Below are positions 41,512-53,210 of a stretch of DNA of 64,000 nt, in pieces. Location: contig WPIO01000004.1 of the NCBI GenBank assembly GCA_009760855.2, positions 202,001 to 266,000 on the forward strand, read 5' to 3'. The stretch is from Cristatella mucedo. Lineage: Eukaryota; Bryozoa; Phylactolaemata; Cristatellidae. A model generated the notes under the pieces. That model was not told where the DNA came from. It made no database searches and saw only the letters and a program-made list of their open reading frames with translations. Position 1 is the stretch's first letter, and the number at the start of each line of letters is the position of its first letter. The position numbers and the translations under genes are program-made.

Positions 41512-44500
41512 CAGGAAATCTGAAAGATGCACGCACTCTGAGACCGAGGGTCTTTCTTTACGCGTCCAGGGGGCGAGTCGACCTGTTCGGTGCAGTGGAG
41601 TGAAAGAACGGCCGAGCACATCCGCTGTTTTGTTTGCTTCTCGACAAAAAGCGGTGTCGTTCTAAAAGCTCAAGCGACCAATTTCGTAAAGAACAATTCA
41701 AACAATATTGAAACGTTGTTGGGGCTAAATTAGCCAGAACACCGCTGCCGAGATATTATCTGCAGCTTCTGAATGCATTTATAATTCGGGCACGGTTTAT
41801 GCTAGGAGCCACGTGTGCCGTAATCCACGGCTAGACGCCATAAAAGGTACAGTTTAAGTAAGTCAGTTGTGCTCTGGGCTTTAAACAAGGCCGTTGAGCT
41901 GAGCTCAACGGCATCGAACGCGAGTGGCTTTATGCTAGAGGCTGGTGCTAGACGCCTGCAGCACTTCTAAACTGTCGCGTTGACTGCTCTACTCTACGTA
42001 CATGGACTCTCTACGCTCTACCCTACATATATGGACTCTCTACTCTACGGACACGGACGCTATGTAATGCTGCCGTGCTCAGCTACAGTCGGCACAGCTG
42101 TATGCATTGGTGCTGCACCTGCAATTCACTGGCCGCTCCTTCAAGGCACAGGCTTCACCGGTACTAGTCGCGCGTCGGCAAGAACCAGAACCGTTAGGTG
42201 CTTTCACACTTTCGGCTTAAGGACGCTAGTGCCGAAGAAGCTATAGCCCTTTTGTAATAGTTGGCGTCAACAGGATTACATACTTGCTGAGGACCCATAG
42301 CAGCCATCTTGCGCTACTCTCACCGCTGATGACTTTATTGATGAGTGTTGTAGCTAGGCAAGGCCTCTCTACATTGGACGGATTACTGAATGCAGCATAG
42401 AGAGCTCAAAAACTGAAGTAGCTCATCGCTGTGTTAAAATTTCGGATTCAAAAGAAGACTCGGGTGCCATTGTACGAGCTATGATCCAGTGACAAAAGTA
42501 TTGTTTACCTGTATTAAGAATATTGCCGAACTGTATTAAGCAAAGCTATGCGAATTAAGAATCAACAGCTTCCGGAAGTCGGTAAAAAAAGCAATGCAGA
42601 ACATTTTAAATGCAGAATTAATGAGATGGACACCAAGTCTTCTCCACCATCATACAGTATCGATATCTGACATAAAGCATTGTCACAACACTGAAAATTG
42701 CCGCAACACTGTTCCTCGTCGGCCAAATGGCCAGGGTTGGTAACAGTCACGTGACTCTCAGTGCAGCCACCATGGGCACCACGATAGCAGAGTAGTAATG
42801 CTGCTTGTCCAGCATCAGAACAGTAGTCCATGACATCAACAGAAAACACAACAGCAGTATCAAAGCAACTTACAACAGTCTTGACTCCACGTAAACAATG
42901 ACCGGCACAGGAAGGACGACCAGTTCGTTCATCATCGAATATTCAGCAGAGGCAACTGTGCCAGACAGATGCCAGCTACCAGCAGCTGGCTCCGTGCTCT
43001 CGTGTAAAATGGCAGGCTCTCGCTTCCGAAACAGCGCATCAGATTTCTCGATTTCAGCGCAAGGCGCTTCAAACATGCACGGCCTGCACCTGCGCTGCAG
43101 TGGTCGCCTTATCGCCCTTGGTGCTTTCTCGGTCAACGGCAGCAACTTCAAGCCGGCTGCCCTCATAACATCAACCGACTCATAACCTAACCTCATAACC
43201 TAACCTCATAACCTATAACCTCAACCGGCTCATAACCGGCTGCCCTCATAGCTTCTTAAGCTACGGCTTCGTTGCACTCTCAACACTACTTGCAACAGAC
43301 TGCTGGTCGAGCCTCGGCCTTTACTTTGGATATTTCTAAGTTTTGCTCTGACCATTGAACTCGCACTTCAGTCAGAATAAGCACACTCTTCATTGCGTGA
43401 AGGTGAGCACAACTTATTCTAGATGCCTCGAATGTGATCTCGAAGCAACGAATTCTGCACCTCCTGAGCTATTAAGGATTAAGCTAGCTTCGAGCTACGG
43501 GCGAATTCTGAGTAAAACCGCCCTGCACTTCACATGAGTTTGCAAAGCACTGCTTCTTAATTCTCAGAAGCTCAGCTTGGGTTGCTCCTGCATCACAAAG
43601 TTTGGATTAGTGAGCAAGCAGCTACCTCAGCTTCAAAGGACTCCGTAGCCAGATCAGTAAAAGCCTTGACCAAGCAAATATAGAAAGCCGCGTTTAAGCT
43701 GCATCTTTTGAAGTGCAGCGCTCAGCAATAGAGTCACAAGCAACGAGACTAGCACAAGATCCTCGCCAACTGTCGACACTAGATGCTGCCAACGGGCTGT
43801 AGCTGCATCTCACTAACAGTCCTTGGCATACAAGCACAGCGCTCGTAACGTTGTCGACGCCCCACAAATACCGGTGAAGCTTGAGCCGTGCAGCTCGGCG
43901 AGCGACTTGTATGTGAGCACGGAAGGCAAAAAAAGAGAGCCTCCATCTTAATAAAAAAGCATCTTAATATAACAAGACCGTGCGTCCTCTTTGCTTCGCG
44001 CAGTCTCTTCGGCAGCCACGGAGGGCATCAGGCGACGCGCACCAATCGTGACGTCGTCCATCAACTCTCGTTCGAAGCCCAGGGCACAACTCAGCTGCAT
44101 GGCGCGAAGCCTCGAGTACAACCGCCTTACGCTTACATGCATGACTTGGGCTTTGTGTACCGCTTGAAGATAGGTTATGAAATAAAAGGTCCATATTGAT
44201 AATAATTCAAGAGCATTTAAGAAATCTCTATTGCTGTCATAATCTTGCTGATGTAGCATGCAGACGCTTGGCGACAGACGTCGTATGCTTTGGCTGGGTC
44301 TGGACGCCTGCAGCTATCTGCGACTGTCGAATGGACTGCTATAATATACATTCTAAGGACACGGACTTTGTACGGCGCGCACTGGTGCTTCACCTATAAC
44401 TCGATAGTCGCCCGTCAAGACACCAGCTTGACCGGCATTTTTTACGCGTCGGCTATGAGGACCATCCGTTACGATAGCTGCGTCGGTGGCCTGTGGACGT

Positions 44501-45130
44501 TATCACAGAAGCCGCTACAGACTGTTGGTCACGACAACGCCTTCTAAGCGAGCGTCAAAGCGTCGCTCGGTTTATTTTCAAACAAGACACCCGAATCTTA
44601 GTCCCAAATTGAGAAGAGCACTGCGGCCGCAACGATTGCACGCAAAAGCTCGAATGGGAAGCGTGTCGGCGGCAAGCGCCTGGCGAAACAACCTCCGGTA
44701 AGGGCGCCGGTGCGCGCGCGCGCGCGCGCGCATAGAGGCAATCACGCAGCTGTAAGACGTCAACTTGCCTACGTCGCTGTATGTCGAATGCATGCTAAGC
44801 GTCGGAACAACCCGGTGCAGGCGGTAGGCCAACCGCAACTGCAATCAAACGGTGGGCGGTAAACGTAGAAGCAGATCTCCACTTCAAAAGTGCTCCGACC
44901 GCTTCCGGCGTCGTTTTGTGGAGATAACTCCGAGTGCACATAGCAGCCCGACTGCTTTGGCTGCTGGATTATAATAACCATGCACTTTAAGTGTGCTGTT
45001 GAAGAAGCGTGACAATTAATGAGTGATATCATGCAGTTTCAGCCCGCACAAGCACACAATGCAATTCACGAAGACTGAACAAATGGCGTTCGGAACCGGT
45101 GTTTTTGGCCTCTTTTCAAGGTCGACAAAC
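41512..45130. other. Intergenic, no gene confirmed
   Basis: Frames on both strands overlap at 42870-43196 and 43948-44259 with no recognisable domain. A CCTAACCTCATAA-type repeat occurs at 43185-43220. A (GC)10 run lies at 44712-44732. The region upstream of 41512 may hold the HAUS2 promoter, but I see no clear element. Confidence 0.35.
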
Positions 45131-45132
45131 CA

Positions 45133-45565
45133 GGCGGGATAATAATAATAATAATTCACTTGATAAAGCGCCCTCAGAGAACTTAATCTCTCTCTAGGCG
45201 CTTTACATTTGCTGTGAAGTGAAATGCAATTAAAAGGATGACTCTATGTCAGACTAAGGGAAGTCTACCTGTCGAGAGCAAACGAACTGAAGGCACTATT
45301 ACCGATGGATATGAGGTGGCTAAGATGCACAGCTAATCGACTTGAGTCAGAGGAGAGGGGTACGATGTGAAGGCTGAGTCGGACGTATTTCGGATAGGTA
45401 AGCCGGAAAAGAGAAGAAAGCGACCTAAAAGCGAGTGACCTTTTGACCGAGTGACCGAACATTGGAGTCGATACGCTGCTCGATTTGCAGCCAGTCGAGG
45501 TCTGTGAGAAGCGGTTGAGTGTGGCTGTTGCGACGCTAACTACTGCAGGCAAACCTAGCTGCAAA
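45133..45565 (-). mobile_element. Family A LINE 3' fragment
   Basis: The inverted tail (ATAATAATAATTCACTTGAT, AAAGCGCCCTCAGAGAACTT) is followed by minus-strand coding remnants. These include a CKSSSVSTPMFGHSVKRSLA frame, equivalent to the conserved LPVKQRIDFKVLSL part. Confidence 0.75.
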
Positions 45566-45859
45566 ATTGTTGCACTAACTGTTTGTGTTTTTATTGTAAA
45601 GGCTCAACGGCCCGCCAGCATCGGGTAACAGAATTATAAATGGGATTCACAAATGGTGGACCAGCTTGGCTGTGGCATAGTTGGCAACTGGGTGTGACTC
45701 GACCGAGATGCTCCAGGTGACGTTCCAGTTCCTAGAACATCGACCGCTAGTGCGCTGTAGCACAGCGCCGACCTGACTCAGTTTTAGAGCGCATAAGAAC
45801 TGCTCAGCAGGAACACCTCTGTCCTGGAGCCTTGAACAAGAGGACGCAGCCATCGTAGT

Positions 45860-46145
45860 AGGGCCATGAGGTGATTGACATTGTCTGGCCTGTCGACCCT
45901 ATAGTCCCGGCTAGCAATCTAAGAATAGGGCAACGCTTGCCAAAGGTCACTGTCGCCCCCGCCCGTCCTAGAGTTGCTGGACGGTTTCCATGAGAACAAA
46001 ATAAGTGGGTGAAGACCACCTGCGCTCTCGAGCTGTGAGCAAAGGGAAGCAGAGGTCGCTGAGGTGGTTGATATTGACTGGGTTGTCAACCCCATTGTCC
46101 CGGCTAGTTATATAATGATAGGGCTACGCTCGCTAAGGGGTCCTT
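45860..46145. repeat. Direct repeat pair, about 85 bp each
   Basis: Bases 45866-45950 and 46059-46142 share TGAGGT-GTTGA-ATTG, TGTC-ACCC, TGTCCCGGCTAG, and AGGGC-ACGCT-GC landmarks in the same order and orientation. They are possibly two copies of an unrecognised short element. Confidence 0.7.
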
Positions 46146-46517
46146 CTTCCATCTTTGGCTCCATCTCGACGCCGTCGCCTGTAGTTGCCGGTCTCGTTTT
46201 CTCTGAAAGCGGGGGGGGGGGAGGAGGGCTTGCATTTTGGCGCACGAACGGGGACTTGTCAAATTGCAGGTAGGACGCTAGGACGATGAAATACGAATGA
46301 GGCGGCTACGCTAGGCTTAGGTCTTAGAAATTAGGAATTAGGAATTAGACTCGTAGGCGTGTAAATTGGATCGAGTGAATGAGTGTCGTCGGAACCCGAG
46401 GAGTACGAGTGACGGTGCAGCGTACGCACCACGTTTAGTTTTCGCGAAAAACCCGCACACCAGCTACTGCTAGGCATATTTTGTGAGCAAAGCCAAGTCT
46501 GGTCACCTAGAGTTTCA

Positions 46518-47099
46518 GTGGATTTTCAGTCACGGCCGGAGGGGAGCTTTTCCGTTAAGATGAACTTTCGGCGGTCGCGAAGAGCCGGCGTCGACGTAAG
46601 AAGCTGCAGAGCGACGTCATCGCACCAAAAGCCACGTTGTTTCGGAGGGAAGCTGAGGTTGCAACATCTTTTTCGTGGCACTTTCAGCCTAAGAGCGGGC
46701 ATTAACATGAATGTTCTTGTAGGCGAACGCCAACCGCCGAATGGGCCAAATAGAATTGCACGCTATCCTTGCTACGGCTCGGCCAGAGGAGCAGACCGTC
46801 ACCAGATATTCGGCGCATTGACGAGGAGAGGAGTGGAGCGCCGAGATGGCTCCTACATCGGCGACCAGCTCCGACCGAGCTACGACGGAGCGTGCTGCTT
46901 CAGCGCTAGGTGGTGCCGTGACGAGGGTCGTGCCATGACGAGGGACGTTCCACTTTTTTTCTCCGGAAAATATAAAGCTGACAGTCGAGAAAGAGGCCGG
47001 AGTTTTTTTTCGGTGCGCCGCCCAATGAAGCTCGCCTTGTGCAGCTGCCAGCTCCAACCGCGGAGCTACACTGTGGGCGTTGCCACGCCCACAGTGTAG
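46518..47099 (+). other. Long open frame overlapping an opposite frame, not called a gene
   Basis: A 193-codon plus frame overlaps a 160-codon minus frame. The encoded plus product is basic and arginine-rich with no domain I recognise, and its stop lies inside the right arm of the 47060-47105 hairpin. GC-rich unspliced sequence and openness on both strands make chance openness or an old element the simpler reading. Confidence 0.25.
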
Positions 47100-47105
47100 C
47101 TCCGC
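47060..47105. repeat. Perfect 21-bp inverted repeat with 4-nt loop
   Basis: The arms GCGGAGCTACACTGTGGGCG-T (47060-47080) and its exact complement (47085-47105) flank a TGCC loop. There are no mismatches, so a transcript on either strand would form a very stable hairpin. Confidence 0.97.
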
Positions 47106-47259
47106 TATAGGCAGACTACACCACTCTGCTGCGGCTGCCGGGTTCGACGAATTACAGCCAGCCACCGCCATCCACTCGAATTAAGCTAACATCGACCGGA
47201 CGTAAGTATTGTCGAGCACAAATTTGGCGAATATATTGTAGTCCACGCTCAAATTTGTC

Positions 47260-49835
47260 TATCCACTAAATTGCACGTCTCTGCACGAGCACTTACGACA
47301 ATGAGCTTTAACGCCGGACAGCCTGTACCGAATTCCACTCTAGTTCCCGTCAAATCCAGCACAAATCAGCTTCGCACAGCTCCAAAAAGTTTGGAATATA
47401 AAACTACGTTGTACGTACACTGTAATAGGAAAATTTCGCGCGATTCCGCTCAGGCGTTCTCACGAAGTCCGCTGAAAAAGATTTCGGTGGCCCTGGCTAT
47501 TACCGCAATCCACTGCATTCCACCGCGAAACAAAAAATTCTGTTCTAAAAGCTCCTTTTTTGATTGCATATGACAGCACACTCTGCGACAATTGCACTTA
47601 AAAATTTCACTTGCATTGGCACAGCCGTTCTCCTCCAATGCGCTGCAATCGCCTAGAGAGAGATTGAGTTCTCTGAGGGCGCTTTACCAAGTGCATTATC
47701 ATTATTATTATTATTAATCGACTGTGAGAGCCCGGGCCAATGCCGAAGCCCACATCAATCCGCCGAATCCACGGCATAACAAATTGAAATACATTTCGCC
47801 GAACTCCAGTTTCTATTGCATATTAAAGTTCGCCTTGCTGGGTGCACAACTATGCAAAATAAAAAAATTGCATGCTCGAACTGTGGCAATGGGCGGCAAT
47901 CGTTTGAAATGACCTGGAAAACTTTCGAAATTCACTGTATTCCACAACGTCATCCTCAAATCGCCATCGCAAAGCTCTGATTGACATTGCACATAGGGCT
48001 AGACTCAGTTCAAAGTGCACCCACAAAATGTTGCTCTATTGTCCACACGCGTTGTCACGCAATTAATTGCAATCGACTGCAACGGCCGATCCCATACCGA
48101 AATCCACCTCAATCCGCCGAAATCCGTTACCATCCGCCGAACAGCGAATAGAAAGCGTACACTGGAAGCTCGAATTATGATTGTACGCTGCTCTACTCTT
48201 CGGTTATTGTATAATCGCATAGCTTCACTGCAATTGCCTCGACCATTCTGTAGCAATCCACTGCAACTGCCCGGGCCAGTACGTCAATGTACCGCAACCC
48301 GCCGAAAAACGACCAGAATACGTACACTTTAAGCTCTAATAGTGATTGACGTTGCTCTAACCTTCGGTTATTGTGTAATCCGACAAGTTCACTACAATCG
48401 CTTCAATCATTCGGCAGCAATGCACTGCAATTGACTGTAATGGCCCGGGCCGATACCTCAATCTACAGCAATCTGATTCAAAATGCCCAGAAATTGGTGT
48501 CACAATGTTCTAACTTTGGATGCATGTTACAAAGCACACTGGCTAAAGTCAAACACATCATTTTAAGCAATTTCACTCGTACAATCTCGGGCAATGCATG
48601 GCAATCTACGACTCGACTCGAAGCAGCAATCTACAATAATCCGTGGCAAGTCGATGACAAATTGGCTGCACGAAGTGCCGACTGTCATCGCATTTCAGAT
48701 TTATTTGTGCTAAAAGGGAAATCGTAGGGCTTTCAAGCTATTTTGCCAGTTAATTGTCAACAATCCACTGCAATCGACGGCAATGGCAGGAACCAATACC
48801 GAAATCCGTGGCAAATCGACGACAGATCGGCTGCACCAAGCTCCAATTCTCATTCCACGTAACATGTCACTGGCGAGTACATAGCTTCAACCCTTTCAAC
48901 CAGCTCTGACTGTTCAATCTTGGGCAATGCATGGCAATCGACGGCAATGTCACGGGCAAATACGGCAATCCATTATGGTCACTCGCAAATCACTGGAAAG
49001 TGACTGGGCCAAGATCAAATTTATCTTACCTGTCACGGCGTACTGTGTTTAAAGTGTAACAACATCCTTTCAACCAATCGCAAACGTACAATAGCGAGCA
49101 ATATATGGCAATCGACAGCAATGGCCCTGGCCAATACCCCAATTCGCAGCAAACTGACGAGAAGTTGGCAGTGCGAAGCCCCAATTGTCGTTCCATTTAA
49201 CATTCCGCTGCGTCCAAAGTAAATCCGTGGCATTTTCAAGATAATTTGCTCGTTAACTGTCAGCAATGCACGGCAACCCACAGCAATGGTATGGGGCCAA
49301 TAAGGGAATTTACGGAAAATTGGCGAGATTGGCTGCAATAAACTGCAACTCTCATTCAACGTCACATGTACGTGTGGGCGAAATTTGTGCGCTTTCAATC
49401 GGCGGCCATGCACGGCAATCGACGGCAATTGCCCAGGGAAATACGCCAGTCCATAACGGTCACTTACAAATGGACCAACCGTTGCTGAGAGAAGCTCCAA
49501 ATTTTCTTGAGTATTGCACTTCGCTGCATCAAAAGTGCAGCCACGCTCTTTTAAACAATCGACAAAGGCACAATCGAGGGCAAAATGTACGGCAATCGAC
49601 GGCAATTGGCCGAGACACTACAGCAATCGATGATTGTCTGTTAAAATGACAAACAGAGCCGATGGGAGAGGATCGCGTTTTTCTCGTGCAACAGTGTGCA
49701 GTATTAAAAGTGCAACCGCATCCTATCAACCAATCTTAAACGTACATGCGAGGGCAATGCGCGGCAATCGACGGCAACGGCCTGGGAAAATACGGAAATC
49801 TATCCACTGTAAATGTACACACTCAACTCAAGTCG
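47260..49835 (+). repeat. Degenerate ~165-bp satellite array, left (plus orientation)
   Basis: A core GGCAATCGACGGCAATGG-like motif recurs at about 48770, 48928, 49108, 49268, 49412, 49588 and 49753, with diverged copies upstream (about 48070, 48265, 48430, 48595). Spacing is roughly 145-180 bases. Between cores each unit carries a TTTCAACCAATC or ATCGACAAAGG-like part, a GTGCA-C-AAGCTCCAA part and a CATTC.A.GT.ACAT part. A stray LINE tail is inserted at 47652-47719. Confidence 0.8.
47652..47719 (+). mobile_element. Orphan family A LINE tail in the satellite array
   Basis: CGCCTAGAGAGAGATTGAGT, then GAGGGCGCTTTACCAAGTGC and an ATT repeat. Only the tail is present. Confidence 0.85.
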
Positions 49836-50370
49836 TGAGACCAGCGGTATGGGTCAAGCGATCGCGCAGGTGAGGGAGACCTTGTGGTTAGCTGGAAAAA
49901 CATTTCAACGGCCCTCCACGGCCGGTGAGCATGAGAGCACCGGTTAGTGCTTCAACATGAGTGGTAAGGCGAGTAACTACGTTAATTAGTAAAGCTTCAG
50001 GCTCACACAGCTCTAGTGATGTTAAGGTGAAAATGATAGACATTTATTTGTCGTCCTCAACCTAAGGGCTGTGGAGGAAGTTTCCAGGGGTGCAAACTGA
50101 AAGTTTGCAGGTCACAAGTTTCCAGGGGTGTGAACTTTCGGTTTGCAGGTCACTGCCAAGCCATTAGGGACCTTGCCAGTCCGAAAAAGAATCAAGCTTT
50201 GCACAGCCTAGGTGCAGCCGATTTGTGACGGACTGCAGAAGATTGCTGCATTGACATGGCCATTGCCGTTAATTACAATGCAGTGACCTAGAGCTGGGAT
50301 TACCAATGGAATTTACTGGGTGCACCAAAAATAGAATATACACGATCGCGAAATCTAAATGGGAGTGTCA
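49836..50370. other. Centre between the inverted satellite arrays
   Basis: This unique-looking sequence contains a tandem pair of 38-bp units starting AAGTTTCCAGGGGTG (about 50088-50160). Each unit has its own short palindrome (GCAAACTGAAAGTTTGC in the first). No open frame of note. Confidence 0.6.
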
Positions 50371-51300
50371 CCCAGCAGCGTCCAGTCAATTTTTAATGGA
50401 CCGTTTTAGATCTCCGTATTTTCACAGGCCATTGCCGTCGATTGCCCTCGAATGTACGTTCAAGATTGGTTGATAGGATGCGGCTGCACTTTTAATGCAG
50501 CGCTCCGTTACGCAAGAAGAACGGGATCTTCGCCCACCAGCTGCGCTTGTAATTGTAACAGACAATCGTAGATTGCTGTATTCTCGGGCAATTGCCGTCG
50601 ATTGCCCAAGGTTGAACGCAAAAAATAGGACAGCATGTGCACCCACAGAGAGCGCTACGTGGTAGAATAGTTACACATTCAAACGGCCAATTTCCAGAAA
50701 ATTTGAACCAGATTGCTGCAGAGATCGGGTAATTCCCGTCGATTGTCGTGCATTGCCCTTGATTGTGCCTTTGACGATTGTTTAAAAAAATGTGGCTGCA
50801 CTTTTAATGCAGTGTAGTGCAATGAGAAAGAAAAGTTGGAGCTTCAGTCGGTCCATAACTGACCGTTATGGATTGACCTATTTCCCAGGGCAATTGCAGT
50901 CGATTGAACGCTAACATTGAGTGAAAACTAGGCTCGCGCACAGGCACATTACATTACATGTTATGTGGAATGAGAGTTGTGTTTGTTACAGCCAAACTTG
51001 TCAATTTTCCACTGCTTTCGCTATCGGCCCCCATAATTGCTGTGCATTGCCGTGCATTGCTGACAGTTGACGAGCATAGCATCTTGAAAATGCCACGGTT
51101 TTACTTTGGATGCAGCCGAATGTTATATTGAATGACAGTTGAGGCTTCCTCGATGCCAATTTCTCTTCAATTTGCCGGGAATTGGGGTATTGATCCGGGA
51201 CATTGCTGTCGATTGCCGTTCATTGCTCGCGATTGTGCGCCTGCGATTGGTTGATTGCACTTTCAACACAGTGGGCTGTTACAGGTGCTATAGATAGTAA
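50371..51300 (-). repeat. Degenerate ~165-bp satellite array, right (minus orientation)
   Basis: The same units appear in reverse complement and reverse order. CCATTGCCGTCGATTGCCCT lies near 50430, AATTGCCGTCGATTGCCCAA near 50590, then GTCGATTGTCGTGCATTGCC near 50740, AATTGCAGTCGATTG near 50890, TGCATTGCCGTGCATTGCTG near 51050 and TTGCTGTCGATTGCCGTTCA near 51210. The unit next to the centre on each side contains GCAACCGCATCCTATCAACC or its complement, so the arrays mirror each other. Confidence 0.8.
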
Positions 51301-51314
51301 GAGCAAGAAAAAAT

Positions 51315-51478
51315 ACTAGCTGATGTAATAGCCTCTTTTGTATAGCGACAGAAGAGCCTTTACGGCTATCACCACCTCTTGCAGAAGCGATTAAGGATCC
51401 CACCGCAGGATTCGAACCCACGACCTCGACACCGAGGTCGTGAAAAGCAATCGCTGTACCTAGTGTGCCATCACATCC
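51315..51478 (-). mobile_element. tRNA-derived SINE (family S1)
   Basis: Reverse copy: GATTCGAACCCACGACCTCG (inverted B-box), GGCTATCACCACCTCTTGCA (inverted hairpin), TGTACCTAGTGTGCCATCAC (inverted head). Confidence 0.88.
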
Positions 51479-51479
51479 A

Positions 51480-51640
51480 TTGAGTCATGGAGCAACTTAC
51501 CACTAACCATTCGATCATACTTCATCTTAGGCAAACGTAAATTACCTAGAAAGAGATTGAGTTCTCTGAGGGCGCTATAACAAATGTATTATTAGTATTA
51601 ATAAGAGTATTACTATTATCATTATGAGGCAAACTCGGTA
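51480..51640 (+). mobile_element. Family A LINE 3' fragment
   Basis: ACCACTAACCATTCGATCAT, then ATTACCTAGAAAGAGATTGA and GGGCGCTATAACAAATG with an ATT-rich end. Confidence 0.75.
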
Positions 51641-52560
51641 GACACCACGAAGTTTCTGCTCTTAATCCTCGCATAAATCCGTCCACTTACGACACTCGAG
51701 AGTCAGTCAGTGATAACTGGTGGCTGTCGCTCCAGTGCCATTGGAAGAGATTATCACTTCATTATTAAAATAAATATAAGATGTACACAACAGTAAGAAA
51801 TGCAAGCAGAAGCTGATCTTGTGCACGATTCAATCGAGTAGAAAACGCTGGGCTTTAATCAGAGCACGGCATTTTCCTTCGAAGGTAAGACAACATGTCT
51901 CGAAGGTCTATCGAGTAGAACCTGGGCCTGTGTTGCTGATGGCGAACGAGCACACTGCCGTGTCTCATTCCGACAGAGCTACAGTGCGACCTAACTCATG
52001 AGCACATACTTTTCATGCTACGGAATCTCTGCGCTAGGCACTTTCGTTTAGAAAACATGTCACGGCAGATTACGGAGGTGGAGGTCGATGGCAATCCAAA
52101 TTGTCAACAAAAGCCTGATTGAGTAAGGGCATAGGGCTTCCTGCCGATCTGATTTATTAACATTGAGCATGCACAGTGCTTCACTTGCTTATAGTCTTGC
52201 TCACATGTGTCCTTGATTAGTCTGCATCTCCCATTCCACAGTCGCTTGCCAAAGAAGCCTTTAAGTGTGCGTGGGCCCACGGGCTTTGGCTGGAAAACGA
52301 GTCAACGGCCGCGTTCGCCTTCTAATGCTTAAGTGGCAGTCGTTACACTCACCACCCATCGGCGGGAACGTGCTCGGGACCCCGGCAGCCAGCACACAGT
52401 CACTTGACAAGCAAATCTGCTTGCAGGCTTGCCAGCATGCTCCTGTGAAAACTAGTCATCCGGCGCTTCTACACGTCATTTCGACATGCCCATAGAGTGC
52501 AGGCAAGAAGAGAGAAGGCGTCGACATCAAGTAGAAGTAGACCGACAGCAAGTCTGTAGG
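51641..52560. other. Intergenic, nothing recognised
   Basis: No coding match or repeat family. The region lies downstream of the beta-TrCP poly(A) signal. Confidence 0.35.
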
Positions 52561-52565
52561 AGACT

Positions 52566-52571
52566 TTTATT
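52566..52571 (-). promoter_or_regulatory. Candidate poly(A) signal of the beta-TrCP gene
   Basis: TTTATT on the plus strand reads AATAAA on the minus strand, 463 bases after the beta-TrCP stop codon. This implies a 3' untranslated region of roughly 480-490 bases. Confidence 0.55.
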
Positions 52572-53033
52572 TGCAGATCCACAAAAATGTAAACAAACGA
52601 ACCTGCTGTAACAGGGGAGCAGCCCAATGCAGCAGCAGCCACACTGGAGCTACCTCCGTTCAGGGCCAGCCGCCAAGTGAGCTGCTCTGAGCAAGCACGT
52701 AGCTGGCTGGCACGGCACCGTGGACGATAAGCTGCCGCATACGGCTGGTTCAATGACGACAACGTCCGGCTACTCATATCACTCTCTCTCTCTCTCTTTC
52801 TTAAGCTAGCATGACACCCCCGGGCCGACTGCCCGTAGCATCGCTGCAGTAGCGTTGCAGCAACCGATGCCGGCTTAGCGGTGCCTTTGGGATTGTTAGC
52901 GCGCAGCGCGTGCAGCCTGGCTCACCCGCACAGCGGGGGCGTGGGGTCCTAGCAAACAGAGGACAGCCCACTAAAACTGGCAGCACCGCAGGCACAAGCC
53001 GGGGCCTCCAGCTCTTTGGGGGAGCCGAGGATG

Positions 53034-53210
53034 TCACCTTGTCACGTACGTGTACGTTCGGCAAGGGGAGGCGCCGGCCAGCAGAGACGAGCCTTCCCTG
53101 TCGTGGTCGTCGCCGCTGAGGAAATCCCATATCAGGATGGTGTCGTCGTGTGAACTGCTGATAATCTGGAACTCGTCGAACTGCAGCCTGAACACTCGAC
53201 CCGTGTGCTC
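53034..53210 (-). CDS. BTRC: beta-TrCP last exon: WD repeat 7 and C-terminus
   Basis: The acceptor is CATTTCCTAG. Encodes [38 protein letters not shown], then ends RTYTYVTR and TGA (53036-53034). The match to the family C-terminus is nearly exact. Confidence 0.97.
   Translation of the reverse strand, partial: EHTGRVFRLQFDEFQIISSSHDDTILIWDFLSGDDHDREGSSLLAGASPCRTYTYVTR

Noticed and set aside
42870-43196. Opposing ~100-codon frames as an upstream HAUS2 exon or separate gene
   Set aside because: No family resemblance and no consistent splice sites.
46518-47171. 193-codon plus and 160-codon minus frames as genes
   Set aside because: They overlap each other, have no domain, and the plus stop lies inside a hairpin; treated as unassigned.
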